DNA of 64,000 nucleotides from Corynebacterium sp. HMSC08A12 (GTDB lineage: Bacteria; Actinomycetota; Actinomycetes; Mycobacteriales; Mycobacteriaceae): the NCBI RefSeq assembly GCF_001807485.1, contig NZ_KV789183.1, forward strand, positions 38,261-102,260. Direction: 5' to 3'. Both the position numbers and the translations under genes were made by a program. The notes beneath the pieces were generated by a model, which worked only from the letters and a program-made list of their open reading frames with translations, made no database searches and was not told the DNA's origin. Below, one piece after another: positions 39,854-52,499 of this stretch. Positions within the stretch are counted from its first letter, which is position 1; each line of letters starts with the position of its first letter.

Positions 39854-40273
39854 TCAATGACGGGGTATGCGGCGCTCCGAAGGGGCGGACTCCAGCCAGG
39901 ACACCAACGCGGTATCCCCTGCACTATCCAGGGCGATCTCCCAATGCGTCTTGCGGTGAACCACCTCGACGACGTGCACGTCGTCCTCCAAGAAGGCGGA
40001 CTCCCGCGGGGTGATCTCGCGGCGAGAAACGATTGCGGTGCCCAGGCGCGTAAGCACCACATCCGAAGCAGGGCGCAGGCTGCGAAGCTTGTAGAACTTG
40101 GCGGATTGGCCCGAATACTTCAAAATCCCGTGGCGCCAGTGCCTGCCATCAGAATTTGGCAGGCGCCGGACGACCACGGGATACCCCTGGGAACGCAGCG
40201 CAAAAAAGCGCCACACAACGGCGATGACGACGAACAGCGCCACCGCCGCAAGAAAATACAACAACCACGCCAT
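39854..40273 (-). CDS. DUF2550 membrane protein
   Basis: A 139-residue protein with one N-terminal TM helix (WLLYFLAAVALFVVIAVVW) and a cytoplasmic domain of DUF2550 (VVRRLPNSDGRHWRHGILKYSG, then REITPRESAFLEDDVHVVEV). It lies between atpC and nucS, its usual place in actinobacteria. Function unknown. TAAGTT lies 6 nt before the ATG, so it probably is transcribed separately from the atp operon, which ends in a terminator just before it. Confidence 0.85.
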   Translation of the reverse strand: MAWLLYFLAAVALFVVIAVVWRFFALRSQGYPVVVRRLPNSDGRHWRHGILKYSGQSAKFYKLRSLRPASDVVLTRLGTAIVSRREITPRESAFLEDDVHVVEVVHRKTHWEIALDSAGDTALVSWLESAPSERRIPRH

Positions 40274-40305
40274 ATACCTAACTTACAGGCATGAAGTAGG
40301 TTTCG

Positions 40306-40350
40306 AAAAAGCAAAACGGGCCCCACCGTGAAAACAGTGGAACCCGTTTG
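40306..40350 (-). terminator. Rho-independent terminator of the atp operon
   Basis: AAACGGG (40314-40320) pairs with CCCGTTT (40343-40349), with an inner CCAC/GTGG stem. On minus it is followed by TTGCTTTTT. It lies about 30 bp past the atpC stop. The structure is nearly symmetric but the plus side has fewer T. Confidence 0.85.
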
Positions 40351-40376
40351 TCGGGAAGTTTAAAGCTAGATAGCTC

Positions 40377-40748
40377 TTAAGCTTCCATACGCTTCACAGC
40401 GCGCAACTCGGACTCTGCGACGGCCTTGTCGTGCTCAGTCTCTGCAAACTGCTTGCGGGACTCGGCATCCGCAACGTTGACCTCGCTGGCCCACGTTGCA
40501 GAATCCGCCAGAATGGTGATCTTCTTGGAGGACACGGACAGGAACCCGCCCTGCACCGCGGCCACCAGCTTCTCACCGGTGTTCGTCCGAATGGTAACGA
40601 CGCCGTTCTCGACCAGCTGGCCGAGCAGAGGCTCGTGACCAGGGAGCACGCCGATCTCGCCCTCAGTGGTCTGCGCGGTAACGGACGTTGCGGTACCAAC
40701 CCACAGCGGACGTTCCACGGAGACCAGTTGTGCGGCAATCTCAGCCAT
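40377..40748 (-). CDS. atpC: ATP synthase F1 subunit epsilon
   Basis: A 123-residue epsilon subunit: beta domain ([21 protein letters not shown], the family signature) and a short C-terminal helical part ([20 protein letters not shown]). It couples rotor to catalysis and can inhibit hydrolysis. The last gene of the operon, 12 bp behind atpD, followed by the terminator. Confidence 0.96.
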   Translation of the reverse strand: MAEIAAQLVSVERPLWVGTATSVTAQTTEGEIGVLPGHEPLLGQLVENGVVTIRTNTGEKLVAAVQGGFLSVSSKKITILADSATWASEVNVADAESRKQFAETEHDKAVAESELRAVKRMEA

Positions 40749-40760
40749 GTGCTTAACCCC

Positions 40761-43189
<2,429 letters not shown>

Positions 43190-43255
43190 AACTATCGCCT
43201 CCCTTCTGTTTCATTAATGGTCTTGGTGGTCACTGTGCTCACTTACCTTCCGCGC

Positions 43256-44893
43256 CTACTGGGTTTTGCGGGAGACAGTGATCTGAGACTTGGTGACCTC
43301 GTCGTCGCCAAGCGGGCGAGCTTCCGGCTCGTTGATGACGGGGGTGCCGTCGGTGGTCTGGAAGCCCTGCTTGAAGTCCTGGACTGCGCCAGCCAGCTCG
43401 GCCTTGGACTCGTCGCTGAACGGGGTGCCACCCTTGATCTGCTCGAACACGCCACCGTGGGAAGCGTGCAGGTTCTCCAGCAGCTCGGACTCGAAGCGGC
43501 GAACGTCCTCAACCGGAACGTCGTCGAACTCGCCCTCGCCGGCCAGGTAGATGGAAACCATCTGGTCCTCGACGGACTGTGGCTCGGTCTCCTTCTGCTT
43601 CAGCAGCTCGACCAGGCGCTTACCGCGCTCCAGCTGTGCCTTGGAAGCCGGGTCCAGGTCGGATGCGAAGGCAGCGAATGCCTCCAGGTCGCGGTATGCG
43701 GCCAGGTCCAGACGCAGGGAGCCGGACACCTTCTTCATGCCCTTGGTCTGTGCGGCACCACCAACACGGGAGACGGACACACCAACGTTGATAGCCGGTC
43801 GGACACCCTGGTTGAACAGGTCGGACTCCAGGAATACCTGACCGTCGGTAATGGAAATAACGTTGGTCGGAATGAAGGCAGACACGTCGTTCGCCTTCGT
43901 CTCAATGATCGGCAGTGCCGTCAGGGAACCACCGCCCAGCTCGTCGTTCAGCTTCGCTGCGCGCTCCAGCAGACGGGAGTGCAGGTAGAAGACGTCACCG
44001 GGGTAAGCCTCGCGGCCCGGCGGGCGACGCAGCAGCAGGGAGATCGCACGGTAGGCCTCAGCCTGCTTGGTCAGATCATCGTAGATAACCAGGACGTGCT
44101 TGCCCTGGTACATCCAGTGCTGGCCCAGTGCGGCGCCGGTGAACGGTGCCAGCCACTTGAAGCCGGCGGAGTCGGATGCCGGTGCTGCCACGATGGTGGT
44201 GTACTCCAGCGCGCCGTGGTCTTCCAGGGTCTTACGAATCGAAGCGATCGTGGAACCCTTCTGGCCAACAGCAACGTAGATGCAGCGAACCTGCTGCTTC
44301 GGGTCGCCGGTTGCCCAGTTGTCGCGCTGGTTCAGGATGGTATCGATGCAGACCGAGGTCTTACCGGTCTTGCGGTCGCCAATGATCAGCTGACGCTGAC
44401 CACGGCCAATCGGGGTCATTGCGTCGATAGCCTTGATGCCGGTCTGCATCGGCTCCTCGACGGGCTGACGCATCAGAACGGAGGGCGCCTGGAGCTCGAG
44501 GGCACGTTCTTCCTCGGACTCGATGTCGCCCAGGCCGTCGATGGCCTGACCCAGTGGGTTGATAACGCGGCCGAGGAACTTCTCCCCAACCGGAATGGAC
44601 AGGACCTCGCCGGTCCTCTTGACCTCGTCGCCCTCCTTGAGGGTCTCGAAGTTACCCAGGATCACGACGCCGACGCTGTCGGTGTCGAGGTTCTGTGCGA
44701 CGCCAATCACGCCGCCTGGGAACTCGAGTAGCTCGTTAGCCATCACAGAGGGCATGCCGCTTACCTGGGCAATACCGTCTGCAGCCGCCGTGACCACGCC
44801 GACCTCCTCACGGGAGGCCTCCGGGGAGTAGCTCGAGGTGTAGTTCGCAATCGCGCTACGGATCTCATCGGAGGAGATCGTCAGCTCCGCCAT
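43256..44893 (-). CDS. atpA: ATP synthase F1 subunit alpha
   Basis: The non-catalytic hexamer subunit, 545 residues. P-loop [10 protein letters not shown], the arginine finger region in [15 protein letters not shown], and the C-terminal tail extended as in mycobacteria ([20 protein letters not shown] onward), which there suppresses ATP hydrolysis. ATG at 44893 ([15 protein letters not shown]) has GGAAG before it; an ATG at 44926 would add 11 residues without a ribosome site. Confidence 0.97.
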   Translation of the reverse strand: MAELTISSDEIRSAIANYTSSYSPEASREEVGVVTAAADGIAQVSGMPSVMANELLEFPGGVIGVAQNLDTDSVGVVILGNFETLKEGDEVKRTGEVLSIPVGEKFLGRVINPLGQAIDGLGDIESEEERALELQAPSVLMRQPVEEPMQTGIKAIDAMTPIGRGQRQLIIGDRKTGKTSVCIDTILNQRDNWATGDPKQQVRCIYVAVGQKGSTIASIRKTLEDHGALEYTTIVAAPASDSAGFKWLAPFTGAALGQHWMYQGKHVLVIYDDLTKQAEAYRAISLLLRRPPGREAYPGDVFYLHSRLLERAAKLNDELGGGSLTALPIIETKANDVSAFIPTNVISITDGQVFLESDLFNQGVRPAINVGVSVSRVGGAAQTKGMKKVSGSLRLDLAAYRDLEAFAAFASDLDPASKAQLERGKRLVELLKQKETEPQSVEDQMVSIYLAGEGEFDDVPVEDVRRFESELLENLHASHGGVFEQIKGGTPFSDESKAELAGAVQDFKQGFQTTDGTPVINEPEARPLGDDEVTKSQITVSRKTQ

Positions 44894-44965
44894 GTTCTTC
44901 CTGCTCTCGGTTTCGTCTTCCAGCATCTATTTTCTTGCTTGGTCTTTGTCGGTTCCTTGGGGCGC

Positions 44966-44979
44966 CTTTATATGACGCC
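44966..44979 (+). repeat. dispersed TGACGCC motif (CTTTATATGACGCC) between atpH and atpA
   Basis: It touches the atpH stop codon in the atpH-atpA gap, preceded on plus by a T-rich run (TTTTCTTGCTTGGTCTTTG). No other copy lies within 6 kb of conserved atp coding sequence. Confidence 0.55.
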
Positions 44980-45798
44980 CTAAGCGATCGACGCGCGGAG
45001 GCGCCGCAGGTTACCTGCAGTGCTGCCGTCGATAATCTCGTGTCCGACGCGGATCACGGCACCGCCGAGGAGGCTGGTATCAACCTCGGAGTGGACCGCA
45101 ATCTTGCGACCGTAAATCTTTTCCAGCTTGTCCGACAGAGTCGACTTCTGCTGTTCACCCAGGGCAGCTGCTGCACGAACGCGCGCTACGGTGCGTCCCT
45201 CCAGTGCAGCTACCTCGTCAACCAACGAGTCAAGTTCCTCGACTGGACGCTGACGCAGACGGCCAATTGCCTGCAACGCCAGTGCCTCGGTCGTAGAAGT
45301 GACCTTTCCATACAGAACCTTTGCCAGCAGGTCGCGGCGAGCATCCGGGGATGCGGCGCGGTCGGCCAGCTTCAGCTCCAGCTCCGGCTCACGTTCGATG
45401 ATGCGGGCCAGCTGGAACAGTTCGTCTTCAACGCGGTCCTGCTGACCTTGAGCGTCGGCGGCGCGCAGCAGGGCCAGGCGGCCCAGCTTCACCAGTCCGT
45501 CGCGCAGGTCGCGAGTGTTGGACCACGACTGGGATACAGCAGCAGACACGATTTCTTCCGTCGAGGCAGATACCTTGCCGCCGAACAGGCTCTTGGCCAG
45601 TTCCACGCGGGTGTTGGCATCCCTCGCCGGGTCGATCAGCGCGACACGCAGGCCGCGGTCACTGTCGAGCAGCTCGACAACGTCGAACAGCTCGGTGCCG
45701 GTGGTTACACCGGTGCCCACTTTGTCGGAGGTCTCGTTAAGACCCTGATCCAGGGTCTGCTCGAGGCGCTCAATTGCCTCTCGGCTCGCTGCGTGCAT
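44980..45798 (-). CDS. atpH: ATP synthase F1 subunit delta
   Basis: Delta connects the F1 head to the peripheral stalk. 272 residues from the ATG at 45798 (MHAASREAIERLEQ), longer than the ~180 of E. coli but typical for corynebacteria. The C-terminal part EKIYGRKIAVHSEVDTSLLGGAVIRVGHEIIDGS is the family signature. A GTG at 45807 overlapping the atpF stop (GTGA) is an alternative start. Confidence 0.95.
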   Translation of the reverse strand: MHAASREAIERLEQTLDQGLNETSDKVGTGVTTGTELFDVVELLDSDRGLRVALIDPARDANTRVELAKSLFGGKVSASTEEIVSAAVSQSWSNTRDLRDGLVKLGRLALLRAADAQGQQDRVEDELFQLARIIEREPELELKLADRAASPDARRDLLAKVLYGKVTSTTEALALQAIGRLRQRPVEELDSLVDEVAALEGRTVARVRAAAALGEQQKSTLSDKLEKIYGRKIAVHSEVDTSLLGGAVIRVGHEIIDGSTAGNLRRLRASIA

Positions 45799-45803
45799 AC
45801 CGA

Positions 45804-46364
45804 TCACTTCCCGGATGCGCCGACGTTGTCCAGTCCGGCGAGGAAGTTATCGATGGTGCCCGAGCGCTTCACGTCGTCCGACAGCTGCTCGCCCAACAGG
45901 CGCTCAGCCAAGTTGATGGAGTTTTCACCCATCTCCTTGCGCAGGTCGGTGACAACGGCGGAACGCTGTGCCTCGAGCTGCTTGTGGCCCGACTCGACGA
46001 TACGGTTGGACTCTTCGGTTGCCTGAGCCTTCATGTCCGCGATGATCTTCTGACCCTGAGAACGGGCGTCATCACGAATCTGCGCAGCCTCAGTGCGTGC
46101 CTCAGCAAGCTGAGCGTTGTACTTCTCCAAGGCAGCCTTAGCCTCTGCCTGAGCGGACTCGGCGCGCCGAATGCCGCCCTCGATCTGGTCCTCGCGCTGA
46201 TTCAGCACTTCCTGGAACTTCGGAAGCACGAACTTCCAGAAGACAAACAGGATGACTGCAAAAGGAATGATGGACCAGACGATGTCGTACAGCGGAGGAA
46301 GCAGCGGGTTTACCGACTCCTCCATCGGCAGCTTCTCAGCTGCTAACAAAAAGGTGTTCGTCAT
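45804..46364 (-). CDS. atpF: ATP synthase Fo subunit b
   Basis: The peripheral stalk, 186 residues: one TM helix ([23 protein letters not shown]) and a long charged coiled coil ([25 protein letters not shown]). GCTGGAGAC before the ATG is the ribosome site. Its stop lies 5 bp before the preferred atpH start. Confidence 0.96.
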   Translation of the reverse strand: MTNTFLLAAEKLPMEESVNPLLPPLYDIVWSIIPFAVILFVFWKFVLPKFQEVLNQREDQIEGGIRRAESAQAEAKAALEKYNAQLAEARTEAAQIRDDARSQGQKIIADMKAQATEESNRIVESGHKQLEAQRSAVVTDLRKEMGENSINLAERLLGEQLSDDVKRSGTIDNFLAGLDNVGASGK

Positions 46365-46433
46365 AGTCTCCAGCTTTCGATTCTGGTGCGGTGGTTAGAA
46401 AGTGCTCTTAACGAGCGGCCAATCGCACTGAAA

Positions 46434-46742
<309 letters not shown>

Positions 46743-46769
46743 TCATTTGAGTACTTAAAAAGGGGCGAA

Positions 46770-47570
46770 TTAGTGCTCGTCTGCGTGGAGGGACAGCTCG
46801 ATGTACACGGCGGTCAGCAGGGAGAAGATGTATGCCTGCAGGAAGATCACCATGAGCTCGAACAGGGTGAAGGCGATCGCGAAGAGGATCGTGCCGCCAG
46901 CAGCCACAGTCCAACCGCTCATCTGCCAGAAGAAGAAGTTCGTGGCACTGAACAGCATGACGAGGATGATGTGTCCAGCCAACATATTCGCCATAAGACG
47001 AATCGTCAGCGTTACCGGACGGAGGACGAATGTGGAGAATGCCTCAATCGGCGCCACGATGAAGTGGAGCCAAGAAGGCAAACCAGGAATGATCAGCGAG
47101 GACTTGATGTACTTGCCGAAGCCATAGCGCTTCACACCCGCGTAGATGAATGCGATATACGCGACAACAGCCAGCACCAGTGGCAGACCCACTCGAGCGC
47201 TGGCTGAAATGTTCATGAACGGAATGATCGTCGACATGTTGACGGCAAGAACAGTGAAGAAGATAGCGGCGATGATCGGCAGGAACCGGCGCCCCTCCTT
47301 CTTGCCCAAGATATCCTCCGCGATGTGAATCCGAACGAAGTCCAAGAAGTACTCAGCAACGTTCTGCACGCCGCTCGGAATCAGCTTCGGCTTCCGCATT
47401 GCAAAGAAGAAGAATGCGGTAACCAGAAGAATCATCACAATACGGATGACCATGAGGCGGTCGAGCGCGAAGGCTCCACCAGCAAACTCACTGAACCACA
47501 GCTGGTTGCTATCCACTTGCCCCGGGAAGAATTCGTGTTCCAATGAAGGTACGTGAAACTCGCCCTTCAT
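46770..47570 (-). CDS. atpB: ATP synthase Fo subunit a
   Basis: The proton channel subunit, 266 residues with five or six TM helices. The essential Arg lies in TLTIRLMANMLAGH and the exit half-channel helix is LFELMVIFLQAYIFSLLTAVYI. The start MKGEFHVPSLEHEFFPGQ resembles C. glutamicum AtpB; a TTG two codons upstream is possible. First gene of atpBEFHAGDC. Confidence 0.96.
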   Translation of the reverse strand: MKGEFHVPSLEHEFFPGQVDSNQLWFSEFAGGAFALDRLMVIRIVMILLVTAFFFFAMRKPKLIPSGVQNVAEYFLDFVRIHIAEDILGKKEGRRFLPIIAAIFFTVLAVNMSTIIPFMNISASARVGLPLVLAVVAYIAFIYAGVKRYGFGKYIKSSLIIPGLPSWLHFIVAPIEAFSTFVLRPVTLTIRLMANMLAGHIILVMLFSATNFFFWQMSGWTVAAGGTILFAIAFTLFELMVIFLQAYIFSLLTAVYIELSLHADEH

Positions 47571-47992
47571 GGCCAAGGTTGTTACGCTCAGCGTTCTCTC
47601 CCGTGATTGGGCCGCAAGATTGCACAGAATCACTGCGGTGCGATGGAGGTCTCTTTTCGAAGAGTTAGGCCGACGCTGAGGGACTCCGTCGCACGTCCCT
47701 ACATAATCAGCCGGTGCCGTATCTACTGTTCACACATACGTGTGCCAATAAATGGCCCGATAGAACAATATCAGCTTTATCTCGCGAATCGCTAAGTGAA
47801 ACACGTTGCGGGTCCCCCCACTTGGTCGTGGTTTTCAACGTTTTTGGTTCCAGAATCATTTGTATGTGTTTAGGCCTACCTCCGCTCCCTCCCCGCTGCA
47901 CTTACCCCAGCTCGCTACTGACAGTTGTCGCCTCTCCGCGTGAGGGCGTTATCTTTCTGCGCGCAAGCAGTGCCACCCGTAGCATCACAACA
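47571..47992 (-). other. ~420-bp non-coding leader of the atp operon
   Basis: I see no gene on either strand. It starts after the atpI terminator and runs to atpB, so it must hold the atp promoter(s); TATTGT (47765-47770, minus) is one possible -10 without a good -35. The leader is longer than any other in the window, and its middle (about 47700-47870) is AT-richer than the coding sequence around it. Confidence 0.55.
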
Positions 47993-48033
47993 AACAAAAA
48001 GCCCCGGCCTGCATTGGCTATGCAAACCGGGGC
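47993..48033 (-). terminator. Rho-independent terminator after atpI
   Basis: GCCCCGG (48001-48007) pairs with CCGGGGC (48027-48033), with an inner TGCA/TGCA stem. On minus it is followed by TTTTTGTTTGTT. It lies 39 bp past the atpI stop and separates the prfA-to-atpI genes from atpB. Confidence 0.85.
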
Positions 48034-48071
48034 GTGGATTCGGGCACTAGCACTAGATGCCGTTAGCCTCG

Positions 48072-48542
48072 CTAGCTGATGTAAAGCTTCTGGGTGCGAG
48101 TAACTGCCAGCGTCTCGATGGCCAGTACGGCGACCATGCTCAAGATCACGGTTACGGCCAGCGCTGCGGTGTCGTAGAAAGTCTTGTCCTTCAGGAAGAA
48201 CAGAATGCCCAGCAGCACCGCCGCCTTAACCAGCCAGCTGCCCAGGATCAAGCCCATCGTCATCGAGGGCGAAGTGTTGGAACTAAACAGCACGATCACT
48301 ACCGTCAGCAGCATAAATCCGCCGCCGACCAGCCACCCGATGCCTGCTCCCCACAGCCCCTCGGTGCCGCTGATAAGACCCCACACCAACAGGGAAAGCG
48401 CACCCAACACCACCAGCGCCAGCGCTCCGGAACGCATGGCAGCCTTCAGCGGGCCGACGTGGTCGCTGGCTTGGGATACGTCGTTCAACTCGGGCAGCTC
48501 TTTAGCGCCCGCCGCACCGTTGTTCTCAGTCGCCTCAGTCAT
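48072..48542 (-). CDS. atpI: ATP synthase protein I-like membrane protein
   Basis: A 156-residue protein with an acidic N-terminus and four TM helices (MRSGALALVVLGALSLLVWGL and others). Its place between wecA and atpB is that of atpI/Rv1303 in actinobacteria; AtpI assists c-ring assembly or ion supply. The ATG at 48542 follows the wecA stop by 5 bp, so I reject an ATG at 48590 within wecA. Sequence similarity in this family is low, so the call rests mostly on position and topology. Confidence 0.7.
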   Translation of the reverse strand: MTEATENNGAAGAKELPELNDVSQASDHVGPLKAAMRSGALALVVLGALSLLVWGLISGTEGLWGAGIGWLVGGGFMLLTVVIVLFSSNTSPSMTMGLILGSWLVKAAVLLGILFFLKDKTFYDTAALAVTVILSMVAVLAIETLAVTRTQKLYIS

Positions 48543-48547
48543 GGCGA

Positions 48548-49720
48548 TTAGCTTACCTGAGCCGTGTTCGACTTCCGATTCTCCCGCCACAGCGGCACCA
48601 CCGTCGCCACGATGGCAACGATCACCAGCAAACTAAAGGAAATTGCCATCACGTGCAGAGGCAACACGGTCAGCCCCACCGCACCGAAGGCCACTACCCC
48701 AACCCAGGTGTACAAAACCAGAACCACGCGCTTCTGACTGTGGCCAATGTGCAGCAGTCGGTGGTGCAGGTGCTTCTTGTCTGGCGAGAACGGGCTCTTG
48801 CCCTGGGACACGCGGCGCACAACTGCCATCACCAGGTCCAGCAGCGGAATGGACAGGGCCGCCAGAACCACGATCATCGGCGAGAGCAGAGCCACCATAT
48901 CCGCCGGCCCGTACAGCGCCGCGTTGATGCGCCCGGATGCCGACGTGCAGGCCGCGGACAGCAACAGGCCGATCAGCATCGCGCCGCTATCCCCCATGAA
49001 GATGCGCGCGGGCGAAAAGTTGTGAGGCAGGAAACCCATGCAGATTCCCACCAGCGCCGCAGAGATGATCGCCGGCGGGTAGGCCGCCACGGTGCCGCCC
49101 TGGTCATGCAGGATTGTCAGCGAGTAGATCAGGATCGTCCCGGCGGCGATCGCCCCCAACCCCGCGGCCAGACCATCCAAGCCGTCGACGAAGTTCATGG
49201 CGTTCACGATCGTGACGGTCAGCAGCGCCGTCAGGATCGTGGACTGGACCTGGTCCAGGATCAGCGTGGTCCCGTCCCCGAAAGGCAGGTAGAACAAGTA
49301 CCAGCTCAAGCCCATCAGGCTCATCACCACGGCACCCACTACCTGCCCGCCGAGCTTCAGCACCCAGGAGATGTCGTAGAGGTCGTCCACCACCCCGACG
49401 ACAACAATCACGAAGGCGGCCATCAGAACCGCCGTCATATCTGGCGTTACCGGTGGAAACCCGCGAGTCAACGCGGGCAGCTGGTTGGCCACCACTACGG
49501 CCACGACCAGCCCCGTAAACATCGCTACCCCGCCCAGCCGGGGCATCGGAACCTGGTGCACGTCGCGCTCGCGCGGGGCGGCCATCCGCCCGTAGCGCAA
49601 GATCACCGAGCGCACCACCCCCGTCACCAGATACGTCACCGTGCAGGCGACGAGCAGCACCAACACCAACTCGCGCAGGGGAATACCTGCGCCGATAGTC
49701 GGCTGGGCAAGGACTGCCAT
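48548..49720 (-). CDS. wecA: Undecaprenyl/decaprenyl-phosphate GlcNAc-1-phosphate transferase
   Basis: A polyprenyl-phosphate sugar-1-phosphate transferase of the MraY/WecA family with ~11 TM helices, 390 residues. Motifs: VVDDLYD (Mg site), NAMNFVDGLDGLA, FMGDSGAMLIG and the cytoplasmic DKKHLHHRLLHIGHSQ. In mycobacteria the orthologous gene starts the arabinogalactan linkage unit on decaprenyl phosphate, and I infer the same here. Its ATG overlaps the tsaC stop (TAATG). Confidence 0.93.
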   Translation of the reverse strand: MAVLAQPTIGAGIPLRELVLVLLVACTVTYLVTGVVRSVILRYGRMAAPRERDVHQVPMPRLGGVAMFTGLVVAVVVANQLPALTRGFPPVTPDMTAVLMAAFVIVVVGVVDDLYDISWVLKLGGQVVGAVVMSLMGLSWYLFYLPFGDGTTLILDQVQSTILTALLTVTIVNAMNFVDGLDGLAAGLGAIAAGTILIYSLTILHDQGGTVAAYPPAIISAALVGICMGFLPHNFSPARIFMGDSGAMLIGLLLSAACTSASGRINAALYGPADMVALLSPMIVVLAALSIPLLDLVMAVVRRVSQGKSPFSPDKKHLHHRLLHIGHSQKRVVLVLYTWVGVVAFGAVGLTVLPLHVMAISFSLLVIVAIVATVVPLWRENRKSNTAQVS

Positions 49721-50379
49721 TAGACGTCTCCCCGCAGCTCCGCACTGCTCATGCCCAAAACCTCGGCCACGCGCTCGGTGGTGGCCGCGCCCTCGCGCAG
49801 GATGCGCGGGCGGCCGGAGGAAAGGTCAACGATGGTGGAGGCCACGCCGTGGTGCGCTTCCCCACCGTCGATGTAGGTCGTCACGTCCGCACCCAGCTGG
49901 TCCTCGGCCATCTGCACATTCGTCGCCGGCGGCTGGCCGGAGATATTGGCGCTGGAAACGGCCATCGGGCCGGTGCGCTCCAAAAGCTCCAACGCAATGG
50001 GCTGGTTGGGCATGCGAAGCATCACGGTGCCGCGGGTATCCCCCAGGTTCCACGGCAGACTGGGCGCCTGGTGGACGACCATCGACAGGCCACCCGGCCA
50101 GAATGCCTCGACGAGCTTACGCATGTTGTAGGTGTACTCGCGCACGAGCCCTTGGATGGTCGTCCAGCTGGGAACCAGCACGGGAACGGGCATGTCGGGG
50201 CCACGCCCCTTGGCACGCAGCAGGGCGGACACTGCCTCATTGTCGAAGGCATCGCAGCCGATGCCGTAGACCGTGTCGGTCGGCAGCACAACCAGCCGTC
50301 CGCCCTTCACCGCATTCGCCGCGGCGTCTAGCGCGGCCTCGCGGTTCTGCGGATCGGTTGCGTCTACGGTTCTCGACAT
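49720..50379 (-). CDS. tsaC: Threonylcarbamoyl-AMP synthase (Sua5/YrdC)
   Basis: It forms L-threonylcarbamoyladenylate for t6A37 of ANN-decoding tRNAs. 219 residues with GGRLVVLPTDTVYGIGCDAF, AKGRGPDMPVPVLV and the C-terminal STIVDLSSGRPRILREGA. AGAAAGGG precedes the ATG by seven bases. Commonly next to prmC in bacteria, as here. Confidence 0.94.
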   Translation of the reverse strand: MSRTVDATDPQNREAALDAAANAVKGGRLVVLPTDTVYGIGCDAFDNEAVSALLRAKGRGPDMPVPVLVPSWTTIQGLVREYTYNMRKLVEAFWPGGLSMVVHQAPSLPWNLGDTRGTVMLRMPNQPIALELLERTGPMAVSSANISGQPPATNVQMAEDQLGADVTTYIDGGEAHHGVASTIVDLSSGRPRILREGAATTERVAEVLGMSSAELRGDV

Positions 50380-50434
50380 TGCGGCCCTTTCTTGCTCATT
50401 TATTACGTGCTCTACCTTAACCCCATCGCCGGTA

Positions 50435-51400
50435 CTACTGCGGTAGCAGGGCGGTGACGAAGCGCGGCCGGCCAGCCAGGTCGTGGTGTTGGGTGATCTC
50501 TCGCCAGCCGCATTGCTGCATCATCGCCGCTACCTGCGCGCCGTTGGAGTCGTCGTGTTCTATTCCGACGCCACCACCTGCGCGCCCCAGCGCCTCAGCC
50601 CACTGCAGTACCCGTGGCATGAGCTCCAGCCCGTCGTCCCCGGAGAACACGGCTGCGTGCGGATCGGCTGCCACCTCGGGGGAAACCTCAGCGGATTCCG
50701 GCACGTACGGAGGGTTGCACACCACCACGTCCGCGGACGCGAAAGCCTCAGGGGAAACACCCGCTGTCGCTGGTAACTCCGCGGGATCGTCGACAGCCAG
50801 ATCAGCCTGAACGAAAGTGGCTTTGGCCTGCGGAACAAGACGGGCATTCCTCTCGGCCAGGCGCAGCGCAGCATCAGAGAATTCGATGCCTGTTAGGGAG
50901 ATGGGGGCGTCATAAAGAAGAGAAACCCCGAGCCCCAACGTGCCGGGTCCGCAGCAAAGATCGACCACGTGCGGCGCGGGGCGGCCATTGAGGAAGCGCA
51001 CGGCCCAGTCGGCGAGCAGCTCGGTTTCGGGGCGTGGGACGAAGCAGCCGGGCTCCACGAAGAGGTCCAGGCCGCAGAAGGGAGCGGAGCCGACGATGTG
51101 CTGCAGGGGTTCGCGCGCGGCGCGGCGGGCCACCCAGTCGGCATAGGCGCTGGGGGCGGGATCGTCGGCGCGCATAAAGAGAGTGCCGGGATCGACGGCG
51201 GCGCGGGGCGCGGCAAGAGCGGCGGTGTCAGCACCGGTTCCGGGAGCAGCAGGGCCAGTGCCGGGGTCGGCGAGCAGGTAACGCATCAGCAGGCGCGCGT
51301 CGACTGCAGCAGAATCGATGCCCGCCGCGCTCAACTGTGCGGTGGCCTCCCGGATCGCCTGGTTGATGTTCAACGTCCCACCGTTCTGCTGCTCTGCCAC
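50435..51400 (-). CDS. prmC: Release factor N5-glutamine methyltransferase
   Basis: PrmC (HemK) methylates the GGQ glutamine of release factors and lies directly behind prfA, its substrate gene. The N-terminal helical domain is followed by VPRPETELLADWA, the SAM motif VDLCCGPGTLGLG and the catalytic NPPYVPESAEV. An Ala/Pro/Gly insert (GTGPAAPGTGADTAALAAP) interrupts the N-terminal part. The start is GTG at 51400, 19 bp after the prfA stop; no good ribosome site is seen, so translation may depend on coupling. Confidence 0.93.
   Translation of the reverse strand: MAEQQNGGTLNINQAIREATAQLSAAGIDSAAVDARLLMRYLLADPGTGPAAPGTGADTAALAAPRAAVDPGTLFMRADDPAPSAYADWVARRAAREPLQHIVGSAPFCGLDLFVEPGCFVPRPETELLADWAVRFLNGRPAPHVVDLCCGPGTLGLGVSLLYDAPISLTGIEFSDAALRLAERNARLVPQAKATFVQADLAVDDPAELPATAGVSPEAFASADVVVCNPPYVPESAEVSPEVAADPHAAVFSGDDGLELMPRVLQWAEALGRAGGGVGIEHDDSNGAQVAAMMQQCGWREITQHHDLAGRPRFVTALLPQ
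50906..50917 (-). repeat. dispersed TGACGCC motif (CTTTATGACGCC)
   Basis: In prmC, encoding L-Y-D-A-P; the form with no bases between CTTTA and TGACGCC. Confidence 0.55.
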
Positions 51401-51419
51401 CGCCGAGGCGACGGAAAGA

Positions 51420-52496
51420 CTAGTCTTCCGCCTCTAGGCGACGTGCGCGGTCGGCTTCCTTTAGCGCCGCGAGCAGCGCCTCCAGGTCGCCGTCCAGGAC
51501 AGCATCCAGGTTGTTGGCCTTGTAGCCGATGCGGTGGTCAGAGACACGGGACTCGGGGAAGTTGTAGGTGCGGATGCGCTCGGAACGATCCATGGTGCGG
51601 ATCTGCGCTGCGCGACCCTCGGCTGCCTCTGCCTCAGCTTCCTCTTCCTTCATCTGCTGCAGGCGTGCAGCCAGAACCTGCATCGCGCGGGCGCGGTTCT
51701 GGATCTGGGAACGCTCCTTCTGACAGGTCACCACGATGTTGGTCGGCAGGTGGGTAATACGCACGGCGGAGTCCGTGGTGTTCACGCCCTGGCCGCCCTT
51801 ACCGGAGGAACGGTAGACGTCCACACGGATGTCCTTGTCGTCGATGTGCACATCCTCGACTTCGTCGGGCTCCGGGTACACCAGCACGCCCGCCGCGGAG
51901 GTCTGAATGCGGCCCTGCGACTCGGTGACGGGGATGCGCTGCACGCGGTGCACGCCACCTTCGAACTTGAACTCCGACCACGCACCGTCGCGGGAGGGCT
52001 GCTTGGAACGGATAGACAGGGTCATGTCCTTCACGCCGCCCAGGTCGGTCTCGTTCAGCCCCAGGATCTCGGTGCTAAAGCCGTGGCGTTCAGCGTAGCG
52101 CTGGTACATGCGCGCCAGCTCGCCGGCGAACAGCGCGGCTTCCTCGCCGCCGGCGCCGGACTTGATCTCCATGACGATGTCGTCGCCGTCGTGCGGGTCG
52201 CGAGGAGCCAGCAGGTCGGTCAGCTGCTCCTCCAGCTCGCCGATCTCCTCTTCCAGGCGCTTGGCTTCCTCGGCGAATTCCTTGTCCTCGGATGCCATCT
52301 CGGACGCAGCCTCGTGGTCCTCGCGGGCCTGCTCGAGCTTCTGGTGCGTCTGGATGATCGGCTGCAGCTCGGAAAAGCGCTTGCCGACCTTGCGGGCGGC
52401 CGCCGGGTCGTTGTGCAGCTCGGGATCGCTCAGCTGCATTTCCAGGCCCTGGTACTCGGCCAGGATGTCGTCGATGACTGACGGTGATTGGCTCAT
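51420..52496 (-). CDS. prfA: Peptide chain release factor 1
   Basis: RF1 ends translation at UAA and UAG. The GGQ motif is in [19 protein letters not shown] and the N-terminal coiled coil runs through [26 protein letters not shown]. 358 residues, standard. It begins 3 bp after the rho stop, with no rpmE between, unlike the mycobacterial rho-rpmE-prfA order. Confidence 0.97.
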   Translation of the reverse strand: MSQSPSVIDDILAEYQGLEMQLSDPELHNDPAAARKVGKRFSELQPIIQTHQKLEQAREDHEAASEMASEDKEFAEEAKRLEEEIGELEEQLTDLLAPRDPHDGDDIVMEIKSGAGGEEAALFAGELARMYQRYAERHGFSTEILGLNETDLGGVKDMTLSIRSKQPSRDGAWSEFKFEGGVHRVQRIPVTESQGRIQTSAAGVLVYPEPDEVEDVHIDDKDIRVDVYRSSGKGGQGVNTTDSAVRITHLPTNIVVTCQKERSQIQNRARAMQVLAARLQQMKEEEAEAEAAEGRAAQIRTMDRSERIRTYNFPESRVSDHRIGYKANNLDAVLDGDLEALLAALKEADRARRLEAED

Positions 52497-52499
52497 GGT

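Noticed and set aside
47793..47813. parS-like half site (GTGAAACACGT)
   Set aside because: Only one half of the 16-bp parS palindrome is present; no second arm and no other copies seen.
47707..47901. 64-codon minus frame in the atp leader
   Set aside because: No ribosome site, no recognisable features, biased composition unlike neighbours.
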